Positions 22,981 through 35,315 of a stretch of 64,000 nt of DNA are shown in pieces (the first letter of the stretch is position 1; each line of letters begins with the position of its first letter). Position numbers and translations under genes: made by a program. A model generated the notes under the pieces. The model was not told the DNA's origin. It ran no database searches and saw nothing but the letters and a program-made list of their open reading frames with translations. The stretch is from the NCBI RefSeq assembly GCF_037975245.1, contig NC_092582.1, positions 26,078,077-26,142,076 of the forward strand, read 5' to 3'. This stretch comes from Apostichopus japonicus. Its lineage: Eukaryota > Echinodermata > Holothuroidea > Aspidochirotida > Stichopodidae.

Positions 22981-23140
22981 AGGTTTACCGTAAGGGTTTG
23001 ACCAATTGGATTTTTCCTTGCCAAATGACCCAAAAAGTAGGTAGCAACTTATAACGACTGATATGCAGTCCTAGTACCATAAGGTATACTGATGTAAAAT
23101 TTCAAGTTGATCCAATCATTTCACCTCAGGTAAACCTAAG
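22981..23140. repeat. Inverted CTTAGGTTTACC pair beside (TA)n
   Basis: CTTAGGTTTACC near 22,978 and GGTAAACCTAAG near 23,129 are inverted copies about 150 bases apart. The outer flank reads, in reverse complement, TTGGTATTTACGTTTACTTC, which matches the flank of the other TA tract (TTGGTATTTTGGTTTACTTC at 4,151-4,170). The two loci are therefore related copies in opposite orientation. Confidence 0.65.
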
Positions 23141-23182
23141 CACCAACTTGGAGAAGTAAACGTAAATACCAATCCAGTGCTA

Positions 23183-23192
23183 TATATATATA

Positions 23193-23281
<89 letters not shown>

Positions 23282-23340
23282 TCATGTGTATATATATATA
23301 TATGTATGTATATATATGTATATATATATATATATGTATA
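23183..23340. repeat. (TA)n microsatellite with TG interruptions
   Basis: About 150 bases of TA dinucleotide, interrupted by TTTA, CATG and TATGTATG steps. The open frame starting at 23,286 begins inside it and is spurious in its first part. Confidence 0.9.
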
Positions 23341-25290
23341 TAATAAACCACCTTAACTCAATTGAACGAGTATTAGAATCGAGTTTGTTTATATCCATAT
23401 ATATAAACCACAAACAAGTTATTAGGGTTAACCTCACCAAGACACGAAGAACTGGACATTACTTTCAAAGCAGTATCTTACATATCAATTATTACCGTAA
23501 ATTTGTTATTGACCGTAAAATTGCTATAAAACTCAAATACTTGTCATCCATGTCCACTATTTATAATAACATTCAACTATTCCATTCTAAACATTTCCCT
23601 CTTTTACACATTATCTGAGCCCATTCTAAGTCACTTGATACTCGTGATTGTCAACTTGATCGGTTATCTGTGACATGATATACCCAATCAGACATGGGCG
23701 TACACAAGGGCCCCTTTGTTCCCCTGGAAAATCATGATACGCCCCTGCACCCAAACAGGCTGAATTCCGCTCGGAAAAAGAATCTTTTCGATAAAAAATG
23801 AATGCCAGAGAACATTTAATATCTGAAAAGTAAAAATATCTCAGCTCAAGTCTCATGATTCCCAGCAAGGCGTAGAATACAATCCAGAGTAATTTAATTC
23901 CTTCGTCTTTAAACTCACTACAAGCAGTGGAATAGCCATGTGGGTGGGAAAGAGGGTTGTTGGCAGGGGGATGTCCCCAAAAGCATTTTCGAGGGTGAAA
24001 CGGGTTGGCAAGAAAGAGTGACAAACCCAAAAATATAATGCTAATAAACTATATTTTTTATGAGAAATGAGTATCATTAAGGATCGATAGTTAAGAAAAA
24101 ATCTGAATGAGCCAATGAGAACACGCGTGGATAAATGATATGATAACGGAATTTACTTATGCTTTCATCTTTTCTAATAAAAACAAACGATCAAAACCTG
24201 CCTATTGTGGGATGTTTATTGGGGAACCACGTGACCTATTCCTCTTCATTGTGTCCTTATGCAGGGACTTCGGAAGAGGATTCAATCCAGAAGGTGGAGG
24301 GGGGGGGGGTGGCAGAAATCGAATGCAGTGTGACATATCTTAAAATATCGCTAAGATTACAGCCAAGATTATAATAATATATCAATATCTCAGTCACTCG
24401 ATTCACTATGTTATAGCCATATGCATATTGGACGTTTGCAATAAGGGTAAGGGGGTAAACAAAGAAGTAGCAAATTAAGGAATATCTCAAAATGATACAG
24501 CTTCCGGGGTTTCACCCTCTGCACCCTACTAGGTATTTCACATTCATTTCAGCAAAATGGAAATTCTCTCTTAAATGTTTTTGTTGTTGCTGTAAAATGA
24601 CTATCGGGTAACAATAGATATCCCGAAAAGGGAAACTGTTGCAGCTCAGTGAAGTCCCAATGAGACCCTATAGTGCTTAGAATACATTCCGGAGAAATCT
24701 GATTCCTCTCTCTGACCTGTGTTTTGTTCTTCCTTTAAACTCGATATGAGCTTCGGCGTATCCAGAGAGCTGAATTTAGACATTTTAGGGGACGCAACCG
24801 GGGTTTGCAAAAACCGGCAAATGAAAATAAATATCCGTGATATATATGATACTGGATAGGCTACGTGTGTTGATAGTACGGCGTGATCTGCTTCTGATCA
24901 GATATTCCCTCATAGTAGCACACTATGCATAGCACGAGATTTTTCCCAACAAGTTACCTTTGGTTCAGTAATTGACTCTTCTAGACAAAGACACATGCGT
25001 CACGTTGTACCGGCTTGAGTCGCTGATGTAATAATTCAGCAATTATGTCGGACATAATTCAGCAATTATTTCCCATGCGGCCTACCATATTCGTATGCCT
25101 GCCTATATACGTTCTATTATGTATTGTAAATGTGCTTCATCGTAAATATATACAGTACCGTGGCTACCGGGAGAATGGGAACACGTGCCTTCTCCCCTAT
25201 CCCTTCACTCCCCTCCCTTCCCCGACCCTAAATGTTGTTGCAGATTGCATGCCTCTTATAACACACGCAACGAAAATCGTATACAGAGGA
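23341..25290. other. Repeat-rich, no gene
   Basis: Frames at 23,626-24,030 (-) and 24,140-24,374 (+) have no domain. The part at 24,165-24,310 (CTTTTCTAATAAAA ... CCTGCCTATTGTGGGATGTTTATTGG ... G-run) resembles 3,300-3,450 and is probably the same decayed transposon family. No splice-supported exon was seen. Confidence 0.45.
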
Positions 25291-25302
25291 GTCGATATAA
25301 TA

Positions 25303-25330
25303 AGTAAGTAAGTAAGTATAAGTAAGTAAA
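25303..25330. repeat. Short (AAGT)n microsatellite
   Basis: TAAGTAAGTAAGTAAGTATA followed by AGTAAGTAAA. It creates strings resembling splice donors that should not be read as such. Confidence 0.8.
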
Positions 25331-25764
25331 ACTTGATTTCATCCCAAAAGGGAAAATACAAGCTCGCATATGTACATATAAGACAAATACAAGATGATAA
25401 AGAGTAAAAAGACATAAGAATGGCAAACATGAGAGTAACAGAGAATTAAAGTATAAAAGTTTAAAGGCGTGATGATAAAACAAATGTAACACCCGAAAAG
25501 ATGGCAAGAACGGGAAGATAAAGCAGGCAACTAACGATTGAAACGAAAATTAAAGAGCTTAATGCACTGAGGGATAAAGGAAATGATAACATCATTTTGC
25601 ATTTAAGCTCTTTTACCGAAACACCTGACGAGAGGAGAGAGGAGGTCAGGGAGATAGTCTGGGATATGGGATATGTGACCAGTGCGAATAGGATCCCGGT
25701 TATATAATCGTCCCAGGACCCGACCTGGCGTTCGACTCTCCTACAGTGGAGTGCGCAAGGAGGT

Positions 25765-25875
25765 GGGCGAGCATGTAGGTCATGGCCCCATCTCGGATCG
25801 TCAGTCGGGGCGAAATGGTGTGGGGGAGTGCATGTGGGTCATGGTCACATCTCTGATCGTCAGTCGTTGGGAAAT
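25765..25875 (+). repeat. ~60-bp tandem duplication
   Basis: GCATGTAGGTCATGGCCCCATCTCGGATCGTCAGTCG is repeated, with a few changes, as GCATGTGGGTCATGGTCAC...CTGATCGTCAGTCG. The surrounding frame (25,682-26,047) is open across both copies, but the product resembles no family I know. Confidence 0.65.
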
Positions 25876-26746
25876 GTTTCAGTCGGTGGATTGTTGCAAT
25901 CATCCTGGTGAGGATTGGACCCTTAATATGGTTGTATCATCACCCTTACTATTATGTAATCAATTATTAGTAAACATTGCGTTGAGTGTTACTTATATGG
26001 ACCTGCTTTATAGTCTTAATATGCACAGTGCACAATTTTATGTCTAAATTTATATTTTATCTTTCCGGGCAGGATCTCCAGACTCCCTTTTCATATAGCA
26101 GCCGGTTTCAATAATCCAGCTCAGTCCCCCTACTCTATAAAGTCCTTCATACACCTCTGGACCTATAACAAAAGTTCAGGCTCCAATACATTAAACAAGT
26201 GGGGGTAATTGGTACCTAGCCCCCCCCCCCCCTCCCTCCCCACACACCTTTGATACCATGTGCACGCCATTGCGCTACTGCACCATATTGTCGCCTAACT
26301 GAAGCATATAAAGTTCTTTAAATGAAAAAAATATATGATATCTTCAGTTTTCTAACATCAATAATTTGAAAACATCTAACCCGTTTATATATAAGAGGCA
26401 TTGTGGATGACTATAACTTGTTCTTCCGTTCATTGAAATCCTGTCTTACTGAATTAATCAACAACGGAGAACTGACCGGGACGATCAATTTAGACAGGAA
26501 AAATATGATTTGTTTCTAGAACTGGACTCGAAACACGGACCCTTACAATCCTAATATACTTGTTAGAATCCCGCTCTATAGCTCATTATATCGACCTACA
26601 CTCTTTTGTCAAATTGTGTATAATTTCTTTACGTGTTTTCATATTTGTTTAATAAACAGTGGTTTTACGTTGTTTTCATTTTCGTAAACCAATCAGTAGA
26701 TTTCTTGTCAAGACATATTCAGAGTTGGCCATCGCCGCTTGTAGTC
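25876..26746. other. Gene-free segment
   Basis: AT-rich with a C-run at 26,221-26,232. No exon, RNA gene or clear element boundary was seen. Confidence 0.4.
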
Positions 26747-27068
26747 ACAGTTTGTGTACTTATCACGCATATTACGCACAAAGGACAAAATACATCGGAA
26801 ACTTACAATGGTTTCTTATTAATGGGCGTAACTGAGAGCAATGCATATTCGTACAGTAGGAACCTTTGAACGTCTGATATGACAGAATAAACACAACAGT
26901 GCATAAATATGTGTAGTTTCATCTACACAGTTTGTGTACTTAGACAAGACAAAATACTTCGGAAACTTACAATGGTTGCATATTAATAGACGTAGTAATG
27001 CATATACGTACAGTAGGTACCTTTGAACGTCTGATATGACAGAATAAACACAGCTAGGCATAAATATC
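26747..27068. repeat. Two tandem copies of a ~180-bp unit
   Basis: ACAGTTTGTGTACTTA, CGGAAACTTACAATGGTT, ATTAATRGGCGTA-like sequence and CCTTTGAACGTCTGATATGA recur in order with an offset of about 180 bases. The second copy is shorter because of small deletions. Confidence 0.8.
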
Positions 27069-29939
27069 AGATATGAATTGTTTATCAAATAAAGTCTTTG
27101 ATTGTGTAAACTATAAAACATGAACTTTGAAACCAGTAACAACTATAGACTGATTCTATACCTATTTAGCTTCCAGGGTCGTATGTTAGAACGTCACATG
27201 ACCTACACGATGCCATCCTGTCAATTGGATGTTCTTCATTCCTGTTTCCGTTTGTTCTTTTGTCGTGATTTTCATCAGATATTTAAGTATTAAAGGATTC
27301 TAGACTTAAATTCTACTCTGGATGATTAACCACAGGCGATGATCGTACTGGTAAGTAACGCACAGGAGACATTAATGGTGTGAAGCTATATATGTACTGA
27401 TATAACAAACACGTCATAAATAACACAGGCTATGTTAAATTCATGACAACAGATTTACTATATAAACATGGCGTCTTCAAGGCAATTTCAAGTTATAAGA
27501 ATTATAATCCATGTCTGTATGATCATATTTCAATGTCGATTTAAATATTTCATTAATTTAAAGGGAATAATCTTAAGCTGATGTTAGTCAAACTCTTATT
27601 ATGTAAATCGTGGTTTATTAAAAGTTCATTCATGCAGCTACAACATATCTCTTCCAATCAGAACATGTGCTATCCTTTCACTTAATTGCTGTCAGACCAG
27701 ATCATAAATATACTTACAGTGAGTCTGTTCGAAACAGACATTTAGAATTGTATACTTACATAGCAAATCAATCGCGCCTTTCGGCTTATTTCCAACTTAA
27801 ATGAATGAATCGGGATGAAAATCAGTTAATAGATTCCTCAAGGTATATGCTTATTTTCAGCTTGCATTATATACATGAGAGAGATGCATTTGTCTTACTT
27901 TCTATCCGTATGGAACATGGAGTAAATTACGTGTGAATTACATGGACCAGTGGATCAGTTTTACTAAGATAAATTTATAATGGGAAGTTAGAACATGGTA
28001 TAAGTTAGGCCTTTATGTGGGAAGTAAAGAGAACATTGAATAAGTTAAAATAGGCTTACCCGGTGAGGATGTGTTTTTGTCAGTAAAACCACGGTGAAAT
28101 AATACAGTATTATTAAACTCTACAAACTTCCTGATAATTAGGAAGAATATTAATATTAAATCAATAGTATAATCAGATTAAGTTTATGAAGTTAACTGAT
28201 TTGTATGTTAGCAATCACGTGACTGATATATTTTGCTTTATCAGGGTGACCAGAACGATGAATCGTAATTGTTATTTTTTCTGAAATTATTAGAAAAATA
28301 TAAATCATGTGAGATTCAAACTAATATAGCTTAAGAAGGAACCGTAACAATTATTTTCCTCTGCCCGAGATTAAGTCGTATTGCTAAAATCAGCAGTTTT
28401 AACTTATGCTTTCAATTTTACCCTGGTAGGGTAATATAATATACACAAGTATGTGTATTGATAACAGCGGGTCATCCCTGTTTAATTTCATCAAGTAAAG
28501 GTTACTAAGAGAATATTTAATCAGTTTGATTTGATCCTCAACGTTAATATTGCGTCAAGTGCGGCACTTTGTATTGCTGCATAACACACATTAAAGATCA
28601 AATTGGAAAATGTTTAAGAAAGGAAAACAGATTTGTACCTCACTTTTTGCAATGAACCTTGACTACAGTTTTATCTGAGGTCACTGTCGATTAGTATCGA
28701 TAGAATCATAAAAATCAACTCAAACAGCTTCTGCAAATGAATAACCGTTGTATCTACAATTAAGAGAGCCTCGCAATAAATGTGAAGCCCGCAATCTAAA
28801 ATGATGAGCTGTAGGTGACATTCGTAAAGGAAATCGTGAATATTGATAACAAAACAGAAAGTTGAATATTTCAGGGTGGGTTGATATTTTATTACTTCAA
28901 AGGTCGATGTTTTGTGTAAACAATAAACAGAAAATAAGAGATAAGGAGAGATTCACTTTGGTTTTAATCTTTGTCGAGCCAGAGACCTGTTGGTAAAGTG
29001 ACTGGTTCTGTTGACTTATAGAATTATACATTGATTCATGATAATTTTGTTAAGTTAGTTTTATCCATGCATACTGTATCTATATAGTCAACAGATTATC
29101 GCTTTGAGAGATAATCATGGATAATATCACTCAAAGGAAAAGAAAAGTGAAGACCCAAGTTTATCCCCCGAAAGTTGTTGTGACGTCATAATCGATGGAG
29201 CGCCTTACAGTGTCGATGGAGCGCCTTACAGTGCAAGGTTTGTTGTAGTTACATAGTTTTGTATATAAGTAACTGAGCATAAGAAGGCTGATGTTACATA
29301 TACATTGATAATGACTTAAGCCTCAGCATTGTAGTTAATCTTACAGTGAATGATCGAGAGTCAACATGATTTAATTATTTTTTTTATTGTTTTTAAATAA
29401 AAAGCCTGATTGGTGTTGTCAAACTGATTGATTGACTTCTGTGACATTGTGTGAAATTATAACACACTGTATTAAAATCACTTTACTTAGATGTAAATCT
29501 TTTGACTCCTAAACTGCTAGGCAGGACTGAGTTCAAATATAAAATGTTCAAGTTTGTTTCAAAGAAGGGGAATGAAACGGTAATCCACCTGTATCAGATC
29601 GAGAGCAAAGTAATTAAAATATTTATGTTATTATAACTTAATTCACAAAGGGCTTATTAAGTCAACATCTACTGAATTCGAAGGGAATTTTACTAGTTGA
29701 AATCGACATCTACCTTATTACTTTGACCTAACTGATTATAATTGTTATATGTAGATATGAACGCAAATAAGGTGATATAAATTATCATATTACTCCGATT
29801 TAACTGGTATAATATGTCGTTCACATTGACATCAAACAGCTTGCCCACCGTAATCGTTTACAGTTCATAGGCACTGACACGCCCCAATTTTATTGACCAC
29901 AACATAATGCTTACAAATCAACTTTTGTTCTCTTTTTAG
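27069..29939. other. Upstream region or intron of the NACHT gene
   Basis: No N-terminal domain exon was identified. A strong donor CTG|GTAAGT at 27,351/27,352 could end a short 5' exon. A 24-codon frame starting ATGGATAATATCACTC near 29,117 contains a basic RKRKVK stretch but has no clear splice join in the phase needed at 29,940. A perfect 21-bp tandem duplication (TCGATGGAGCGCCTTACAGT plus G) lies at about 29,192-29,233. Confidence 0.4.
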
Positions 29940-31456
29940 ACAAAAAGGACATTCTAATCAGTTCTCTGAAGAGCAGGTATAAACTACAATATGACGCAAT
30001 CCAGCCCATACCGTACATCAAGGACAGACTATATTGTGTAGACAAGGTATTTGTTGAGGGCGGTACAGAGATCCATATTGTTAAAGGAGCGACGAAGGAG
30101 AAAGGACAATGGGTACGTGTGGACTCGTACAAAGATATCTTCACAGACCCTCGAATGAAAGCCAAACGGCGCATCATAGAAGCAGAAGCCGGGTATGGTA
30201 AGTCAACAGTGACCCTACAGCTCGCCTATGATTGGTGCAATGGTGTCAAGGATTCACCTTTTAAAGACGTAGATATTCTAATTCTGCTCCGGTTGAGGCA
30301 GCTGAACAGCAAGATATCTATCTATCAAGCAATTAAGCTGTTCTTAACACCAAACGATCCGCGAATCAAATCTTCTGATATTAAATATATCATTGAAAGC
30401 TGTTCTTCTGTTAAGGTACTCCTGGACGGGTATGATGAGTTTCCTGATAGGGACGGGGCCACCGGAAGTGACGTAGGACGTATCATTACGATGAATCTGT
30501 TAAGGAATATTGATGTTACCCTGACAACCAGATATCTTCCGAAGGACTATGACAAAGCAAACACAAAATATGTTAGGTTAGTTGGCTTTGACGAAAAAGC
30601 ACGCGACCAGTACATTCGCAAGGCTGTTACTGGGAAAGACGAAGAAAGCGTTGCTAAAATTAAGCGCGCTTTGAAAGCAAACCCGATCCTGGATGATATA
30701 TGTCAAGTTCCTCTCATCTTTGTAATGTTTTCTCACATGACCCACGAAAAGACATCTTTTCAGAAATTTAAGTCAGCTACCGGTTTCTTTCGCTACATGA
30801 TTAAATGTTTCCATAGTCACATGAGAAACAAATCACTGGACAAACACGCAAAGGAACACATGATCGAACATGAAAGTGAACACGATGAACTGAGTAAAGT
30901 AGCATTTGAAGGTCTCTGCGGTGAAAACAAACAGTTATCATGGCGTAAGGATGGACTCTGTACACGACTAGGTCAAGGGTTTTGTCAACATTATATTGCA
31001 GTTGGTATCTTGGTAGAGGAAGAAGTGTCTAATGTGACAAACGAACAGACTTCTGCTACAGACATACAGACAAGGACTGACGTAAGGTTCTACCATCAAC
31101 TATTCTGTGAATGGTTTGCGTCTTTTAGACTGGTAGAAGTTGTAGCTGCTACAAGAGGTGCATCTGAGCTGGAGAATGTTCTTGATAAAGTGAATCCATT
31201 TAATCTTCAGTACCTCTATCGATTCACCTGTGGGATTAGCTCAGCAGCTGGGAAGATAATAATAGAATACTTGAAGAGCAGGAAAGACGGTGATAAGTTT
31301 GCCATCCTCTGCATCCTGGAGCAAACTGGTGAGGAAGATGGAATCAAGGACACCGTCAGGAATCTGTGTTCAAAGGAAGTTAAGATCAGGAACGAGGACA
31401 GCAAGCTTCTTCAGAGATCCACCTTCCAGCTGTTGGAGATTGCATCTAGATTTGAT
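29940..31456 (+). CDS. NACHT-domain exon of an NLR-type innate immune receptor
   Basis: NLR proteins are cytosolic STAND ATPases that sense microbes or stress and oligomerise when active. The acceptor TTCTCTTTTTAG ends at 29,939. Two bases complete a split codon (phase 1) and 505 codons stay open to GAT|GTAAGTATG at 31,456/31,457 (phase 0). Numbering from the first full codon: a pre-NACHT segment contains PYIKDRLYCVDKVFVEGG (24-41); the P-loop is AEAGYGKST (81-89); Walker B is VLLDGYDEF (159-167); sensor 1 is VTLTTR followed by YLP; FYHQLFCEWFASFRL marks the distal NACHT-associated region. The length fits one large NACHT exon. An in-frame GTG at 30,119 is internal, not the start. The first P-loop glycine, usual in GEAGYGKST, is Ala. 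No effector domain or LRR exon was recognised within the window. Calling it an echinoderm-type NLR is from family knowledge. Confidence 0.9.
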
Positions 31457-32589
31457 GTAAGTATGTTGATCATATGAAAACAGTTTGATACGTTAGTTTC
31501 TGTCAACTATACCAAAACGACGTGATGCTGATCGATTAACTAAATATACAAAAAATCAATATCAACAACAACATAATTTAGAAAAAAAAATCCACTTCAT
31601 GAATGTTTACGTTAAGTTCAGTGACAGACAAATCTAAATAAATGTATATTACATTAAATTACTCTGTTCGCCAAGAGAAATTCACAAATTATCAATGTGT
31701 TGTTTTATTCAAAATAAATCTTGTCTCATCGATGACTATTTCGTTATGAGATATCATTCAAACCTATTGGAAGTATAAGCAAAGATAGTTTAAGAGTTAA
31801 ATCTACTAAAATAAATTTATCAGTTAATCTAGACAGACAGCGTTCCATCCGTTCGTTAATACGCGATTCAGATCTCTAAAATATGTAAAGAAAACCAATA
31901 TGTAAACTCCAAAGGGTCACCACGATAGTTATTGTATTAAACCCCACAACTTAGAGATTACTGATGGAATCTACACAGGCCCGTACAACAAATTGCTTTA
32001 TTCACTTCTCGACATCGCCTTCTACATAACGTGGAAATGAACTTAAGATTCAACACCGTACCATTCACGGGTACTTATGTGAAACCTGTAGTAGAGGCGC
32101 AAAGTATGGTTTAAACTTTAATTTTATTACAAAACTCAATCACGAAAACACAAAGTCAGTGACAGTGTAGATTGAATCCGCGATATATTCGAATTTTTGT
32201 ATGGATATGTTATAGTTGAAGGTGCAGGAAGTATATAGTTTTATATATTCGAAAATGTGTGTTTTCTTGACATTGGATGGTGCCTATCAACGTCTTGGAC
32301 ACTTCATGACGGTACTGCAGGCTAATGTATTCCTTATCAGTAAATATTATATTGAAGGGTAACTCTAGGCAGAATTTTTCGTATGGATATGTTTCAGTCC
32401 AAAAAGAAAATGAAAATTTAGGTGCCAGAAGTATACGAATAGCTCTTGAGTTTCTCAAGATATTCACCTTAAAACTATGTTAAACCACTGGAGTGCTCCT
32501 TTAAGTCTTCAGAGATGCCGAGTCACCCCTCTGAAACAGGCCTACATGTTAACATTAATTCATTGATTTATAAATTACATAAACTCATG
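31457..32589. other. Intron or 3' flank of the NACHT gene, no exon seen
   Basis: If the donor at 31,457 is not used, the frame reads a few more codons to TGA at 31,475-31,477, so an alternative short C-terminus is possible. No leucine-rich repeat or other coding segment was recognised downstream. Confidence 0.4.
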
Positions 32590-33775
32590 ACATTTGTAAT
32601 ATAGTGTAAAAGTATCAATTATTGTAATCTAGGGTAGACAAATCCCTTATTGTAAGTTAGTGTAAACAAAATATCCCTTATTGTATCTAGGGTAAACATC
32701 ATATCCCCTATTGTAATATAGGGTACACATTATATCCCTTATTGTAATCTAGGGTAAAGATCATATCCCTTATTGTAATCTATGGAAAACATCATATCCC
32801 TTTTTTCCATTTATGGTGAACATATCCGTTATTGTAATCTAGTGTAGACATATCCCCTATTGCAATCTAGGGTAAACATCATATCCTTCATTGTAATCTA
32901 GGGTAGGCATATTGCTTTAATCTGATGTAGACATATCCCTAATTGTAATATAAGGTAAACGTCATCTCCGCTTCGTTATTTAGGGTATACTACATGTCCC
33001 TTTTGTAATCTAGGGTGAACATTATATCCATTATTTTAATCTGGAAAAGACATATCCATTGTTTTAATATGGGGTAAACATATCCCCTATTATAATCTGG
33101 GTTAGACATATCCCTAATTGAAATCTATGGTAAACATTATATCCCATATTGTTATCTAGGGTATGCATTATATCCCCTATTGTAATCTAGGGTAGACATA
33201 TTCCTTATTGTAATCTTGGGTTCACATATCCATTATTTTAATCTGGGATAGATATAGCCATTGTTTTGATCTGGGGTACACATATACCCTATTGTAATCT
33301 GGGGTAGACATATCCCCTATAATTATCTAGGTCTAGGGTATGCATCATATCCCCTATCGTAATCTAGGGTAGACATATCCTCTATTTAAATCTAGGGTGG
33401 ACATTATATCCATTGTTTTAATCTGGGGTAGACATATCCTTCATTTTAATCTGGGGTACACATATAACCTATTGTAATCTGGGGTAGACATATCCCCTAT
33501 TGTAATCTAGGGTAAACAATATCCCCTATAAATATCTAGGTCTAGGGTATGCATCATATTCCCTATTGTAATCTAGGGTAGACATACCCCATATTAAAAT
33601 CTAGGGTTGACATTATATCCATTGTTTTATTCTGGGGTAGACATATCCTTTAATTTAATCGGGGGTAGATATATCCCTTATTGTAATAGAGTGTAGACAT
33701 ATCCCTTATTGTAATCTAGTGTATATATATATATATACCTTTTTGTAATCTAGTGAGTGTAAACATATCCCTTAT
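32590..33775. repeat. Degenerate ~28-34-bp tandem array
   Basis: About 38 imperfect units of the type ATTGTAATCTAGGGTAGACA + TATCCCCT, with frequent CATCATATCCC variants. Some units form higher-order pairs with a GGTCTAGGGTATGCATCAT insertion (near 33,330 and 33,540). No coding potential. The array could lie in an intron of the NACHT gene. Confidence 0.9.
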
Positions 33776-34195
33776 CCACATAAAGTGTTGATTTTTACAA
33801 TGATTTTTCAGTTGTATCTGAGGAACTAACAGTCTACATTGTACAGTCACTTTAATTCATGGAATTCACTTGTTTACTTTTACTCATTCTCAAAAAGTTA
33901 GAGTGTTATAAACATCCAACCTGCACTGCCAGTAGCGTGTTTTAATGTTCAACAACATTTCGATATTACATATCAAGTGCCTAAAATCATCCTTTAATTT
34001 AGCCTCTGGTTTTACGATAGTCTTATTACGTTTGCTTTTGATTTCTACCAGTTAACATGACAAACTTTAAAACTGGCCGCGAAACATTGAACTATGCATT
34101 TTGCATAAGGGGTTGCGAGGTATGAACTGGGCCACAGAACGGTGAAGTTTAGTTGATCATCAGAGGACCCCTGGGTGGGAACACAGGGGTACTAG
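33776..34195. other. Short gene-free spacer
   Basis: AT-rich sequence between the tandem array and the nested transposons. Nothing recognisable. Confidence 0.4.
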
Positions 34196-34485
34196 CAGGG
34201 GCGGAACGGAAAAATTATTTGGGGGCTAATGTGTGGAGACAATCTAAGCGGAGCGCTACCATCAGTTGGCGCGGAGCGTACAAGAAATTTTGGGGTTTTT
34301 TCAAACCCCCAGATGGCCGGAAACGGCACTTCCCGAGTGTTTTATGCTGCGAATACCTAGCCCTAAAATATGGGTCTCAAACCTGCAATTTCTCAGATTG
34401 CACGTAAAAGTCTGTAAAAACATTGTAATTTGTATATTCGATGGTGTTTTAAGAGAGTAGCTATTACTCGTAGTGTACTCGCAAA

Positions 34486-34855
34486 CAGTGGCGTAGGAAG
34501 GTACTTTTGAGTTGGGGGAGCTGAAGACTGATGGCTGGCCTGGGGGAGGGGTCCAAGGGGAGGGGGTGTCCCCCTCCCCTTTGGATTTTTTTTGCATTTC
34601 CAGGTGGCCTCAGATGTAATTTGGTGCAATATAGCACACTTCAACACCCAATCCATTTTGTAAATAATTTTGCATTATCACCTGGCCTTACAGATGCAAT
34701 TTGGTGCTCCAAATGAGATTTTTTTCTCATTTGGAAATGAAAAAGGGGTTTTCTGACTCGCGGAGCGGGGGGGGGGGGGCGGAATGATACTTCCGCCCCC
34801 CATATTTTTCACTGGGGGGCTGGCGCCCCCCAGCCCCCCGGTTCCTACGCCCTTG
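34486..34855 (+). mobile_element. Family 3 hAT-like element, copy 1 (370 bp)
   Basis: Ends CAGTGGCGTAGGAAGG and CCGGTTCCTACGCCCTTG. Flanked by the perfect 8-bp target duplication CTCGCAAA (34,478-34,485 and 34,856-34,863). Two related copies of the surrounding sequence in this window (36,125-36,140 minus and 61,141-61,160) have a single CTCGCAAA and no insert, so they are natural empty sites. Overlapping frames are low-complexity Pro/Gly products. Confidence 0.92.
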
Positions 34856-34886
34856 CTCGCAAAGACGGTTTTGAGTGTAGTAAGGG

Positions 34887-35284
34887 CAGTGGCGGAGCTA
34901 GAGTTGTTGGTCAGGGGGTGGGGGCAAGAATGGTCTGTAGGGGCGCTCTCGACACTATCTAAGTGGAGCGCCACCACAGGTTGGCGCGGAGCGTCCAAAA
35001 AATTTTTGAGTAAAGTTACTCCCGAGATTGCAGGAAATGACACTTTCCGGGCTTTGCTAATTTGAAGATAAACGGAGAATAAATAGGGGTCGTCGCCATT
35101 TTGTCGGAAAATTACACCAACAGAATATGACAAATGTCAATAGGTATATGAGAGCGCAATAAAATAGTCACTAATCGCGAATAAGTAAAAAGTAGTGAAA
35201 AGCTGAAAAGGGCGTCAGTAGTCCATTTGAGTCCGTCAGGGGGACATCCGCCCCCTGACTGTATATATGAACGCTCCGCCACTA
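34887..35284 (+). mobile_element. Family 2 element, copy 3 (398 bp)
   Basis: CAGTGGCGGAGCTAG to CGCTCCGCCACTA, with target duplication AGTAAGGG at 34,879-34,886 and 35,285-35,292. It is inserted in the family 1 host. Confidence 0.9.
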
Positions 35285-35315
35285 AGTAAGGGGATGTTGG
35301 AGAACTGGCTGAAAT

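Noticed and set aside
25700-25745. Possible tRNA-derived B box (GGCGTTCGACTCTCC)
   Set aside because: No A box at the right distance and no cloverleaf could be drawn.
30119-31477. Taking GTG at 30,119 as the start and TGA at 31,477 as the end of the NACHT protein
   Set aside because: The frame is open upstream to a good splice acceptor at 29,939, conserved pre-NACHT sequence lies there, and a strong donor precedes the stop.
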